A DNA stretch of 64,000 nucleotides from Gammaproteobacteria bacterium (GTDB taxonomy: Bacteria > Pseudomonadota > Gammaproteobacteria > Burkholderiales > Burkholderiaceae_C). The notes beneath the pieces are model-generated. The model did no database searches. It was not told the origin of the DNA and worked only from the letters and a program-made list of their open reading frames with translations. Shown piece after piece: positions 51,960 to 60,771 of the stretch (the first letter of the stretch is position 1; each line of letters begins with the position of its first letter). Where the stretch lies: assembly GCA_018815325.1 (NCBI GenBank), contig JAHIYE010000023.1, positions 1-64,000 on the forward strand, read 5' to 3'. Made by a program: the position numbers and the translations under genes.

Positions 51960-52195
51960 GCACGGGCGTCTGAGCCGGCACTGCAGTGCCCAATCCCGTC
52001 GCAGGGCAGTACCGCCACCCTGCTGCGCTGAATACGGTGGCCAAGCCCTGCTTCATGAAACGGGACCACAGCACAGTGCAGCAGCGCCATCTTTTCGGCA
52101 TCCACGTTCAGACAGCCAACGTGATTCTCCAGCTCGGCCAGCCTGGCGCCGGTCACGAGCCCAACATGGTCCGTTCCGAGGATGGTCAGCTTCAT
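51956..52195 (-). pseudogene. ugd: UDP-glucose 6-dehydrogenase, decayed N-terminal fragment
   Basis: The frame from 52195 reads MKLTILGTDHVGLVTGARLA, then ELENHVGCLNVDAEKMALL and VPFHEAGL, an obvious copy of the Rossmann start of Ugd. The first glycine motif GTGYVG has become GTDHVG, and after VPFHEAGL homology continues weakly in another frame, so there are point changes plus at least one indel. The rest of the ~440-residue enzyme is absent. A remnant of a lost or duplicated exopolysaccharide-precursor gene beside lapG. Confidence 0.8.
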
Positions 52196-52363
52196 GTTGT
52201 TGGCAGCCCTGTCGAAAAATTTGGTTCAGGAGCGAGTCTACCTGCCAAGCTGCCTCCTCGAACACGAGGACCCAAAGTGAGCACGCAAACGTGGCACACT
52301 GCAGATTGCCCTTGGTTCTCAACCTTGGTTTTTCAGTTTGCGTTCGAACGCATTGAGCCCACT

Positions 52364-53524
52364 GTGTCAAATACTCCCCTTGCCCCCACCTCGCTGACTA
52401 GCCCAACGGCGGGGCAAGTCATTCGCGCCTACGCCTGCCAATGTGGGCACCCCATATTTTTCAGGAACAGCACCTGCTTGGCGTGCAACACGCCCTTGGG
52501 CTATCACCCGGAACAGGCGCTCCTTTTGTCACTGATGCCCGGAACTACACACGATACCTGGGTCGACTGGAAAACCGAGGGGCCCGAGTACCACCGCTGT
52601 GCGAACCTGAACACACCTGCGGCCTGCAACTGGCTGCTGCCCGTGTCCGAGAGTCTGGCCCATAAGCAGCTGTGTCGGGCCTGTCGGCTCAACCGCACAA
52701 TCCCTGATTTGGCCGACCCTCAGCACCCTGAGAATGGCGAGCTGTGGGGGCGCATTGAACTGGCCAAGCGACGATTGGTGTCTGCCCTGCTGGTGATGGG
52801 ACTACCGGTCGCGTCACGCGAGACAGAAGACACAGCGCGCGGCTTGATGTTCGATTTCCTGCGCTCACCAGACTGCGGCCCACGCGTGATGACAGGGCAC
52901 AACGATGGGCTGATCACCCTGGATATCATGGAAGCCGACCACGGCAAGCGTGAAACCACCCGCGAGGCCATGCAAGAGTCTTATCGCACACTGGTGGGAC
53001 ACCTTCGACACGAAGTCGGTCACTATTACTGGGACCGCGTGGTTGCCGGCACCGAATGGCTGTCGGGATTCAGGGCTCTTTTCGGTGACGAAACCCAGGA
53101 CTACGGTGACCGTTTGAGGGCGTACTACAAAAATGGCCCCCCTGCGGACTGGGCTCTTCACTTCGTGAGCGCCTATGCGAGCTCACACCCTTGGGAAGAC
53201 TGGGCGGAATGCTGGGCCCATTACATGCACATGCGTGACACCGTCGACACGGCCCAAAGCTTTGGCTTGTCCATTGACAGTACACAACTGGAGTTCACCC
53301 CTTTCCAGATGGATGACCTGCACCAGCCAGAACATCCGCAGGCCGATCGTTTTCTGGCTCTGCTGAATCGCTGGACACAATTGACCATGCTGCTCAATGG
53401 CATGTCACGTGCCATGGGGCAGCCCGATTTTTATCCTTTTGTGCTCGCACATGAGGTAGTCCCCAAGCTGCAATTCATTGACCTCCTGGTCAATGCCACC
53501 CGCGAACAGGCAAGCGCGTCATAA
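52364..53524 (+). CDS. zinc-ribbon / zinc-metallopeptidase family protein (Peptidase_Mx type)
   Basis: 386 residues from the GTG at 52364, placed just before the first conserved region. An N-terminal zinc ribbon (YACQCGHPIFFRNSTCLACNTPLGY) with C-x-C and C-x2-C, then another Cys pair at QLCRACRLN. The catalytic-looking motif HLRHEVGHYYWDRVV (residues about 205-219) is the HEXXH of zinc peptidases, with a downstream glutamate in EDWAECWAHYMH. Family known only from sequence. Cytoplasmic (no signal peptide). Divergent from the ugd remnant. Confidence 0.85.
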   Translation: MSNTPLAPTSLTSPTAGQVIRAYACQCGHPIFFRNSTCLACNTPLGYHPEQALLLSLMPGTTHDTWVDWKTEGPEYHRCANLNTPAACNWLLPVSESLAHKQLCRACRLNRTIPDLADPQHPENGELWGRIELAKRRLVSALLVMGLPVASRETEDTARGLMFDFLRSPDCGPRVMTGHNDGLITLDIMEADHGKRETTREAMQESYRTLVGHLRHEVGHYYWDRVVAGTEWLSGFRALFGDETQDYGDRLRAYYKNGPPADWALHFVSAYASSHPWEDWAECWAHYMHMRDTVDTAQSFGLSIDSTQLEFTPFQMDDLHQPEHPQADRFLALLNRWTQLTMLLNGMSRAMGQPDFYPFVLAHEVVPKLQFIDLLVNATREQASAS

Positions 53525-53552
53525 GTATTTTTTTAGAACCACGGGTTAAACG

Positions 53553-53870
53553 TCACGAAACCACGGGGTACTTCTCCGCATTGAGCGCCATCTTGCAGTT
53601 GGCTGCATCGGCCAGATCGATGTCCAGCTTGTCTGCCAGTTGCAGCAGGTACAGCAACACGTCGGCCATCTCATAGCCAACTTTCACACGTTTTTCCTCC
53701 GACAGGGTTTGACTCTGCGCATCCGTGAGCCACTGGAAGTGCTCCAGTAATTCGGCGGACTCGACGCTGAGTGCGGTGGCCAGGTTCTTGGGCGAATGGA
53801 AGGGTGCCCAGTTCCGCTCGGCTGCAAACTGCCGCAGGGCAAGGGTCAGCGATTGAAGCTCGGTTGTCAT
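53553..53870 (-). CDS. MazG-like nucleotide pyrophosphohydrolase
   Basis: 105 residues from the ATG at 53870 (GGAGACC upstream). The alpha-helical NTP pyrophosphatase fold is seen in HSPKNLATALSVESAELLEHF (the E-x2-E metal site) and KVGYEMADVLLYLLQLADKL (the E-x2-D site). Similar to short RS21-C6/MazG-like enzymes that hydrolyse dCTP-type or damaged nucleotides. Downstream of the ZIP transporter gene, same strand, 100 bases apart. Confidence 0.9.
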   Translation of the reverse strand: MTTELQSLTLALRQFAAERNWAPFHSPKNLATALSVESAELLEHFQWLTDAQSQTLSEEKRVKVGYEMADVLLYLLQLADKLDIDLADAANCKMALNAEKYPVVS

Positions 53871-53970
53871 GGTCTCCTCTTCACTCCTCTCGCATTGCCG
53901 CACTGACTTGGTAGTTTGCCGGCGTGCCAGCCATGTCGCAGAAAAAACGGTCTGACACCAACGGCGCTGC

Positions 53971-54774
53971 TCAGTGTGCATGCGCCAGGCTGCTCACGAG
54001 CATGACGAGTCCAATCCCCACCATCAGCCACGCGATCTGCGCTGAGGTCTCCCGCGCACTGAGGCGCTTCTGGAGCTGCGGAATCAGGTCTGCCAGCGCC
54101 ACATAAACAAAGCTGCTGGAAGCCATCACCAGAAAATACGGCAGATAGTCGTGCAACTGATCCACCAGCCAATACCCCACCAGACCACCCAATGCGGTGA
54201 CGGCTCCAGCCAATGTGACCTTGATCAGTGCCACGCGTCGCGTGCTCGATGCCATGCGCAGCACCGCCAGATCGCCCATGTGGTGCGGCACCTCATGCGC
54301 CAGCACCGCCAGTGCCGCAATCACACCCAGACGCATGTCGGCCACGAAGGCAGATGCGATCAGGATGCCATCGCCAAAACAATGCACGCTGTCACCCGTG
54401 AGAATGGCCCAGCTGCCACCTGTAGCGGGAGCAGGATGGTGGTTGTGGTGGTGATGGGCACGGTCGTGTACTGCCGCTCCGTCAGCTTCGCCATGGTGGT
54501 GTTCATGCCCGTGGTGCCACAGTTCGGCCTTGTCGAGCAAAAAGAAGAACACCAGGCCAATCAGCAAGGTCATGAAAAGTCCATCGGGCCCTATGCCGCT
54601 CTCAAAGGCTTCGGGCAACAGATGCATGAAGGCCGTGGACAACAGGGCACCGGCGGCCAGGCTCAGCATGTGCTCGGTGTAGCGCCCCAGTGCGCCAAAG
54701 CTCAGGGCCGCGGCCAGCCACACGCTGCCAATGCCGGCCGCCAGGGTACCCATCAGGATTGCTATCAAAGTCAT
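53971..54774 (-). CDS. ZIP-family divalent metal transporter
   Basis: 267 residues with about eight membrane helices. Transport-site motifs: DSVHCFGDGILIASAF in helix 4 and LAHEVPHHMGDLAVL in helix 5, both with the expected His, Asp and Glu residues. A His-rich loop (HHGHEHHHGE and HHHHNHHP) lies between helices 3 and 4. Most ZIP proteins import zinc or iron; the exact metal is uncertain. A dispersed palindrome overlaps the start codon. A strong terminator stands upstream, so it has its own promoter in 54775-54845 or there is readthrough. Confidence 0.92.
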   Translation of the reverse strand: MTLIAILMGTLAAGIGSVWLAAALSFGALGRYTEHMLSLAAGALLSTAFMHLLPEAFESGIGPDGLFMTLLIGLVFFFLLDKAELWHHGHEHHHGEADGAAVHDRAHHHHNHHPAPATGGSWAILTGDSVHCFGDGILIASAFVADMRLGVIAALAVLAHEVPHHMGDLAVLRMASSTRRVALIKVTLAGAVTALGGLVGYWLVDQLHDYLPYFLVMASSSFVYVALADLIPQLQKRLSARETSAQIAWLMVGIGLVMLVSSLAHAH

Positions 54775-54777
54775 AGC
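54761..54777. repeat. dispersed palindrome GCTAY-N7-ATAGC over a start codon
   Basis: Perfect GCTAT, seven bases, ATAGC. The ATG of the ZIP transporter (54774-54772, minus strand) is part of it, so the element supplies the translation start. Confidence 0.72.
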
Positions 54778-54844
54778 TGCTTGTGCTCATTTCTCAAAGG
54801 CAAGCTGCTATTTTCTCATCCAAATGAGAAGGAGGCGGGAAGCC

Positions 54845-54881
54845 CGGCAAAAAAGCCGCCCAGCGGGCGGCTTTTTTGCCG
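54845..54881. terminator. strong bidirectional Rho-independent terminator
   Basis: GCCGCCC (54855-54861) and GGGCGGC (54865-54871) with loop AGC, embedded between an A6 and a T6 run, with CCGG ends also pairing. It ends the dienelactone-hydrolase transcript on the minus strand. Confidence 0.93.
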
Positions 54882-54893
54882 GGGGCGAGGATT

Positions 54894-55793
54894 TCAGGCC
54901 ACGCCGTTGGCCTTGAACCAGGCCAGACAACGCTTCCAGCCATCATCTGCAGCTTCCTTGCGGTAGCTGGGACGGTAATCGGCGTTGAAGGCGTGCGGGG
55001 CTTCGGGATACACCACGAACTGAGAAGCCTTCGATGCGGCATTGCCGCCGGCCAGCGCACCTTTCATCTTCTCTACGGTGTCCAGCGGGATGCCCGTGTC
55101 GGCGCCGCCGTACAAGCCCAGCACCGGCCCGTTCAGGCTGGTCGCGATGTCGATCGGGTTCCTGGGCGTGAGATCGTTGTTGGCACCCACAATGCGGCCA
55201 TACCAGGCCACGCCGGCCTTGATGTATTTGCTGTGCGCGGTGAACAGCCAGGTCTGGCGGCCGCCCCAGCAAAAGCCCGTCACGCCCACGCGGGACAAGT
55301 CACCGCCGTTGGCGCCCGCCCATTGCACCGTCGCTTCCAGGTCACCCATCACCTGGGCGTCGGGCACTTTGTTGATGACTTCGGCCATCAGCTTGGCCAT
55401 CTCGCCATAGCTTTGTGCATCACCCTGGCGCACGAACAACTCGGGCGCGATGGCCAGATAGCCGGCGCGGGCAAAGCGGTTGGCCACATCGGCAATGTGC
55501 TCGTGCACGCCGAATATCTCGGACAGCACCAGCACCACGGGAAGATTGGATTTGCCCGCGGGTGCTGCCCGGTAAGCTGGCATCTTGAAGCCCTTGACAT
55601 CGATCGTGATTTCACCGGTGGTGAGTCCATCGGTCGGGGTCTTGATGGCGGTTTGCGCCATGATGGGCAACACAGAGGCGGCATAGCCCACGCCCAATGC
55701 AGCCTTGAGCGCGGTACGGCGGGTGGCACCCGCTTCCGTGCTTTGACCTGGCAACAGCGCATTGAACTCGGCTTGCAAATCGGCATGCATCAT
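54894..55793 (-). CDS. dienelactone hydrolase-family protein, exported
   Basis: 299 residues. N-terminal region with twin arginine (ATRRTALKAALGVGYAASVLP) suggests Tat export. The alpha/beta-hydrolase core has GFCWGGRQTWLF with the nucleophilic Cys, GLYGGADTGIPLD with the Asp, and EAPHAFNADYRP with the His: the Cys-Asp-His triad of carboxymethylenebutenolidases. True dienelactone hydrolases are cytoplasmic and act in chlorocatechol degradation; exported relatives are uncharacterised. No ring-cleavage genes nearby. Confidence 0.85.
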   Translation of the reverse strand: MMHADLQAEFNALLPGQSTEAGATRRTALKAALGVGYAASVLPIMAQTAIKTPTDGLTTGEITIDVKGFKMPAYRAAPAGKSNLPVVLVLSEIFGVHEHIADVANRFARAGYLAIAPELFVRQGDAQSYGEMAKLMAEVINKVPDAQVMGDLEATVQWAGANGGDLSRVGVTGFCWGGRQTWLFTAHSKYIKAGVAWYGRIVGANNDLTPRNPIDIATSLNGPVLGLYGGADTGIPLDTVEKMKGALAGGNAASKASQFVVYPEAPHAFNADYRPSYRKEAADDGWKRCLAWFKANGVA

Positions 55794-55829
55794 GAGAATC
55801 TCCGGTTGGGGGGTTGGTTCGGCAGCAGT

Positions 55830-57473
55830 CTAGTCGGTCCCCGGCATCTCTTGCTGGCCCGGTGGATTGGGCGCACAAACTGTACGGTTTCTGCCCCCGG
55901 CCTTGGCCTCGTACATGGCATTGTCGGCGCGCTGGTACAGGGAGTCGTTGTCATCCACCTCGCACAAGCTGGCCGTGCCGATGCTGACACTCATGGGCAG
56001 CAATTCCCCATTGGGCAAAGGCAGTGGCGTCTGGGCAATGCGTTGCCGCAAACGCTCCACCATCGGGAAGGCGGCCGCTGCCCCGGTGTCTGGCATGAGC
56101 AACGCAAACTCCTCGCCACCCAGTCGCGCAAAGCGATCGGTCTGACGTATCTGGTCACGCACCACCCGGGCGAAATGCTGGAGTGCCGCATCACCAGTCT
56201 GATGGCCGTGGCTGTCATTGATGATCTTGAAATGGTCGAGATCAAACATCGCCAGCGTCAGTGGATATTTTTGCCGCAGGCTGCGCCTGATCTCATGGTC
56301 CAGTTCTTCGTCAAAGCGGCGGCGGTTCATGCAACCTGTCAAAAAATCCACTTCGGCCTGGTGCTTGAGTTGGTCATTGAGCTTGTGCAACTCGATGTTG
56401 ACTGCCTCGATATTGAGCCTGAAACAATGGCCCCGCATCAGGAAGACGATGGTCGCACTGACTGCCCAGAGAAACGCCAGCGCACCCAGCCAGGTGATCC
56501 ACAGCACCAACTGGTGGCGTGTGCGCAGTCCCGACAGGTAGGCCATATCCTCAACCAGATGAACGCTGATGCCATGCTCGGCTATGTCGAATTGGCGATG
56601 CAGTACGGCTCTGGGAGGCTCACCAAACAGTTGCACCTCGGGATGGTCTGGCAAATTACCCGGCTGAAATTTCAGAACCGGAAAGTGGATGCGCTTGTAA
56701 CGGCTCAAGCGGAACTCATCACTTGAGTTCAGGATGGGTGCTCCTTCTATCGAACGGAACACCAAATCGGCTTGCCCGGCCAGGATCACCACGCCTTGCG
56801 CATCCACGACGATGACACCCTCCAGCTCAATCCTGCGAGCAATATCTGCCAGATCCATCTTGATGATGGCCGCCCCCAGCAACTGGCCGGTTTGCGTGCG
56901 TACGGGATGGGAGAAGAACAGGCCGGGAATATTCGTGCTGCGCCCCACGGCAAACTGTCGACCCGACTTGCCCGCCATGGCTGACTTGAAGTATTCGCGG
57001 TCAGAAAACTCCTCACCGGTCAGCGATGCACTGCCCGGTGGCACGCGTGATACCAAAACCCGGCCGTCCGTATTGACCAGCATGAGCAGGTTGACGCCGA
57101 ATTTATCCGACACCTGATCCATGTACGAACTGGCCAGTTGCAGCGCCGCTGGTTTGTCCGGCTGCTCCAGCGCCACGGTCAGCCGGGGATCGGCCGCGAC
57201 GAAATCAGACAAATCCCCCAGCCCATCAAGCAGGTAGCGGAAATCCAGCGTAGCCCGCTGCTGGCGGAGGTCCATCACCTGGCCAACTCGCAGCAACTCT
57301 GACCGAATCTGTCGTTGCTCCCATTGGTGCATCTCCAGCCATACCAGAGACAGCGCGAACGGAGCCAGCAGCGTCACCAGCGCCAGAATCAACAGATTGG
57401 GATGCGCCTGGACCCCACGCCAGGCACGCTCACGCCAGGCGTTCAAGGAGGTTGAATAAGGCTCGGAGGGCAT
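55830..57473 (-). CDS. diguanylate cyclase with periplasmic Cache sensor
   Basis: 547 residues from the ATG at 57473. Membrane helix near residues 22-43, a periplasmic dCache-like domain (about 45-325: REYFKSAMAGKSGRQFAVGR, FFSHPVRTQTGQLLGAAII, VDAQGVVILAG), a second helix near 335-357, then GGDEF (DFLTGCMNRRRFDEEL, FDLDHFKIINDSHGHQTGD, LGGEEFALLMPD). The inhibitory RxxD (RQTD) lies five residues before GGEEF, so the enzyme looks active and feedback-controlled. Likely senses a small organic ligand outside the membrane. Precedes polA in the opposite direction of reading order (both minus). Confidence 0.9.
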   Translation of the reverse strand: MPSEPYSTSLNAWRERAWRGVQAHPNLLILALVTLLAPFALSLVWLEMHQWEQRQIRSELLRVGQVMDLRQQRATLDFRYLLDGLGDLSDFVAADPRLTVALEQPDKPAALQLASSYMDQVSDKFGVNLLMLVNTDGRVLVSRVPPGSASLTGEEFSDREYFKSAMAGKSGRQFAVGRSTNIPGLFFSHPVRTQTGQLLGAAIIKMDLADIARRIELEGVIVVDAQGVVILAGQADLVFRSIEGAPILNSSDEFRLSRYKRIHFPVLKFQPGNLPDHPEVQLFGEPPRAVLHRQFDIAEHGISVHLVEDMAYLSGLRTRHQLVLWITWLGALAFLWAVSATIVFLMRGHCFRLNIEAVNIELHKLNDQLKHQAEVDFLTGCMNRRRFDEELDHEIRRSLRQKYPLTLAMFDLDHFKIINDSHGHQTGDAALQHFARVVRDQIRQTDRFARLGGEEFALLMPDTGAAAAFPMVERLRQRIAQTPLPLPNGELLPMSVSIGTASLCEVDDNDSLYQRADNAMYEAKAGGRNRTVCAPNPPGQQEMPGTD

Positions 57474-57545
57474 CACAAGCCGATGGTAATCAGGCCTCCC
57501 GCAACACACATCGGGACAAATACCCCCTGCGAGCTGTGCCCCGGC

Positions 57546-60371
57546 TTAGTGCGCCTTGTCCCAGTTCGGCCCCACACCGACTTCAGCCAGCAGCGGCACC
57601 TTGAGCTGGGCCACGCCAGCCATCAGGCGGGGAATTTCATGCCGGACCCAGTCCACCTCCGCCTCGGGCACCTCGAACACCAGTTCGTCATGCACCTGCA
57701 TGATCATTTTCGTGCGGCGTTGCTCGGCGTCCAGCACTTCCTGCACCTTCACCATGCTGAGCTTGATGAGGTCGGCCGCCGTGCCCTGCATGGGTGCGTT
57801 GATGGCAGCGCGCTCGGCCCCGCTGCGGCGCGGGCCGTTCGGTGAATTGATCTCGGGCAGGTAGAGACGCCGGCCGAACACGGTTTCCACATAGCCCTTG
57901 TCCTTGGCACTGGCCTTGGTCTCGTCCATGTAGCGCTTCACGCCGGGATAGCGGTCGAAATAGCGCCCGATGTAGTTCTTGGCCGCCGTGTTGTCAATGC
58001 TCAGGGCCCGTGCCAGGCCATAGGCGCTCATGCCGTAGATCAGGCCGAAGTTGATGACCTTGGCATAGCGGCGCTGCTCGCTGCTGACCTGATCGGTCGT
58101 GATGCCAAACACCTCGGCTGCCGTGGCACGGTGCACATCCATATTGTCATGGAAGGCCAGCAGCAAGGCCTCATCGCCGCTGATATGGGCCATGATGCGC
58201 AGCTCGATCTGCGAGTAGTCGGCGCTCGCAATGAGGCAGCCCGCTGGCGCCACAAAGGCCTCGCGCACGCGCCGGCCCTCCGCTGTGCGGATCGGGATGT
58301 TCTGCAGGTTCGGGTCGTTGCTGGACAGCCGCCCGGTCACCGCCACCGCCTGCGCGTAATGCGTGTGCACGCGACCGGTGCGCGGGTTGGCGAGTTGCGC
58401 CAGCTTGTCGGTATAGGTGCCCTTGAGCTTGGACAGGCCCCGGTGCTCCAGAATCTTGGCCGGCAGGGGGAAATCCTCTGCCAGCTTTTCCAGCACCTCT
58501 TCATCGGTGCTCGGGGCACCGGTTGCGGTCTTCTTCACGATCGGCAGGCCAAGCTTGGTGAAGAAGATTTCCCCAATCTGTTTCGGGCTGCTGAGGTTGA
58601 AGGGTTGGCCAGCAAGCTCGTGCGCTTCCTTTTCGAGCTGCATGATGCGCATACCCAGCTCATGGCTCTGGGCCGCCAGGGTGGGGGCGTCGATCAGCAC
58701 GCCATTGCGCTCGATACGGTACAGGGCTTCACTGCTGGCAATCTCCAACTCGTAGATGAAGCGCAGCTTGTCATTCGCCTGCAACTGCGGCCACAGCGCC
58801 AGGTGCACGTCCAGCGTCTGGTCCGAGTCCTCACACGAATATTCGGCCGCCTTGGCAATGTCCACCTGCGAGAACGGGATCTGGTTCGCGCCCTTGCCAC
58901 ACAGGTCTTCATAGCTGATGCCGCTGCGCCCCAGATGGCGCTCGGCCAGGCTGGCCAGTCCGTGCGGGCGGTGCACTTCGAGCACATAGCTCTGCAGCAT
59001 GGTGTCGTGGGCATAACCCTGCACCTCAATGCCATGGTTGGCAAACACATGGCGGTCGTACTTGATGTGCTGGCCCAGTTTCTTGCGCGCCGGGTTCACC
59101 AGCCAGGGCTTCAGCCTGGCCAGCACCTCGTCGCGCGGCAGTTGGGCTGGCGCATCCGGGTAGTCATGCGTCAAAGGGATGTAGGCGGCCTCGCCTGGCT
59201 TGACACTGAAACTGATGCCTACGATCTCGGCCACCATCTCATCCAGCGAGGTAGTTTCGGTGTCCACCGCCACCAGTTCGGCGGCCTCGATGCGTGCCAG
59301 CCAGGTGTCGAAGGCTGGCCACGCCAGAATCGTGTCGTAGGCCAGCTGGCTGGCCTGTGATGCGGCAGGCACGACCGGCACTTCGGGTTCGTCAAACAGG
59401 CCAGGGGATGTCGGGCCGGCAGCGGCGGCTTTGGATTGGGTGGCAGCAGGCGCCGCACCGCCATCCGAGACGGCGCGAGCCAGACCCTTGAATCCGTATT
59501 TCTCATAAAAATCCCGCAAAGCCCCCGTATCCTCAGCACCAGTAGCTATTGAATCCATAGCAGGAAGATTGGGAACCCAGCCATTCAGATCACAGTCTGT
59601 CTTGATCGTGAGCAGCTGACGGCCGATGGGCAGCCAGTCCAGCGCCTTCTTCAGGTTGTCCCCGACCGCGCCCTTGATGGCATCGGCGTTTGCCACCACA
59701 TTGTCCAGCGAGCCGTATTCCTTCAGCCATTTCACGGCCGTCTTGGGGCCGACCTTGGCCACGCCGGGCACGTTGTCGATCGCATCACCCACCAGGGTCT
59801 GGTAATCCACCATCAGGTGCGGTGGTACGCCAAACTCGGCCTCTACACCGGCCACGTCACGCCGCTTGCCACTCATGGTGTCAATGATCGTGATGTGCGG
59901 ATTGACAAACTGCGCCAAATCCTTGTCACCGCTGCTCACCACCACTTCAATACCCTGCCTGGATGCCGTGACAGCCAGCGTGCCGATGACGTCGTCTGCC
60001 TCGATACCCGGAACGTCCAGCACCTTCCAGCCCATGAGACGGACCACCTCGTGGATGGGTTCGATCTGGCTGCGCAGGTCATCCGGCATGGGCGAACGGT
60101 GCGCCTTGTATTCGGGGTAAATTTCGTCGCGAAAAGTAGGGCCTTTGGCGTCAAACACGCAGGCGGCATAGTCGGCTTGCACGTCCTTGCGCAATTTTTG
60201 CAACATGTTGATCATGATGCGGATGGCACCCGTCTTTTGTACCGTGCCATCTGGCAACGTGGTACTCATGCTGTCTCCACCGGCAAAAAATGCCCGGTAC
60301 AGATAACTGGACCCGTCGACCAGCAACAGGGTTTTTGGGGGGGTGTCGGACAGGGGGGGGGCGTCGCTCAT
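57546..60371 (-). CDS. polA: DNA polymerase I
   Basis: 941 residues, all three domains. 5'-nuclease at 1-305 (LLLVDGSSYLYRAFF, EADDVIGTLA, SGDKDLAQFV), 3'-5' exonuclease about 345-535 (VAVDTETTSLDEM with intact DxE, later SCEDSDQTLDVH), polymerase about 545-941 (SADYSQIELRIMAHIS in motif A, YAKVINFGLIYGMS in motif B, QVHDELVFEV in motif C). The exonuclease site appears intact. The first codons include a run of nine C (minus strand). A dispersed palindrome lies inside the coding sequence at 59545-59561, encoding part of a linker. Confidence 0.97.
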   Translation of the reverse strand: MSDAPPLSDTPPKTLLLVDGSSYLYRAFFAGGDSMSTTLPDGTVQKTGAIRIMINMLQKLRKDVQADYAACVFDAKGPTFRDEIYPEYKAHRSPMPDDLRSQIEPIHEVVRLMGWKVLDVPGIEADDVIGTLAVTASRQGIEVVVSSGDKDLAQFVNPHITIIDTMSGKRRDVAGVEAEFGVPPHLMVDYQTLVGDAIDNVPGVAKVGPKTAVKWLKEYGSLDNVVANADAIKGAVGDNLKKALDWLPIGRQLLTIKTDCDLNGWVPNLPAMDSIATGAEDTGALRDFYEKYGFKGLARAVSDGGAAPAATQSKAAAAGPTSPGLFDEPEVPVVPAASQASQLAYDTILAWPAFDTWLARIEAAELVAVDTETTSLDEMVAEIVGISFSVKPGEAAYIPLTHDYPDAPAQLPRDEVLARLKPWLVNPARKKLGQHIKYDRHVFANHGIEVQGYAHDTMLQSYVLEVHRPHGLASLAERHLGRSGISYEDLCGKGANQIPFSQVDIAKAAEYSCEDSDQTLDVHLALWPQLQANDKLRFIYELEIASSEALYRIERNGVLIDAPTLAAQSHELGMRIMQLEKEAHELAGQPFNLSSPKQIGEIFFTKLGLPIVKKTATGAPSTDEEVLEKLAEDFPLPAKILEHRGLSKLKGTYTDKLAQLANPRTGRVHTHYAQAVAVTGRLSSNDPNLQNIPIRTAEGRRVREAFVAPAGCLIASADYSQIELRIMAHISGDEALLLAFHDNMDVHRATAAEVFGITTDQVSSEQRRYAKVINFGLIYGMSAYGLARALSIDNTAAKNYIGRYFDRYPGVKRYMDETKASAKDKGYVETVFGRRLYLPEINSPNGPRRSGAERAAINAPMQGTAADLIKLSMVKVQEVLDAEQRRTKMIMQVHDELVFEVPEAEVDWVRHEIPRLMAGVAQLKVPLLAEVGVGPNWDKAH
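59545..59561. repeat. dispersed palindrome GCTAY-N7-ATAGC inside polA
   Basis: Perfect GCTAT, seven bases, ATAGC, translated as part of MDSIATG in the 5'-nuclease half of DNA polymerase I. Confidence 0.7.
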
Positions 60372-60423
60372 GCTTACATTTTGCCTGCGTCTGCAAAACC
60401 CCTTGAGGTTCTACAATCAGGAT

Positions 60424-60768
60424 ATGCGCGCCGCTCTACCCACCCTCCTTGTCCTGGCCTGTCTGGCCAGCCCCCTGGCTCAGGCCCAGACACAGGCTCC
60501 AGCTGGCCAGCCTGAAAAGCTGGAGGCCCCGGCAGCCAAAGCCGGCGGTCGCCCCGAGCAACGCGTGGAGAACATCCGCCATGAGGATGCAGGCTCACGC
60601 ATTGATGAAGTCCGCGTAGGTGGCGAAACCAAAAGCATCACCGTCCAGCCCAAGGGCGGCATGCCGGCTTACGAGGTCCTGCCCGACAACGGTACACGCA
60701 CCCCCCCCACTTTGAACCGCGAAGGCAGCGCAAGCGGCTCGCGGGTCTGGACCATCAAGGGTTTCTGA
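60424..60768 (+). CDS. DUF2782 periplasmic protein
   Basis: 114 residues from MRAALPTLLVLACLASPLAQA, a Sec signal peptide. The mature part EQRVENIRHEDAGSRIDEVR, VGGETKSITVQPKGGMPAYEVLP and a final VWTIKGF define DUF2782, a small family always near thrB and polA in this bacterial group (from memory). Function unknown. Divergent from polA with 52 bases between, so its promoter abuts polA's. thrB starts 3 bases after its stop. Confidence 0.85.
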   Translation: MRAALPTLLVLACLASPLAQAQTQAPAGQPEKLEAPAAKAGGRPEQRVENIRHEDAGSRIDEVRVGGETKSITVQPKGGMPAYEVLPDNGTRTPPTLNREGSASGSRVWTIKGF

Positions 60769-60771
60769 CCC

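Noticed and set aside
51760-52101. Separate gene overlapping lapG and the ugd remnant
   Set aside because: It is the other reading frame of the ugd remnant and lapG shadow; only a short stretch recalls Ugd.
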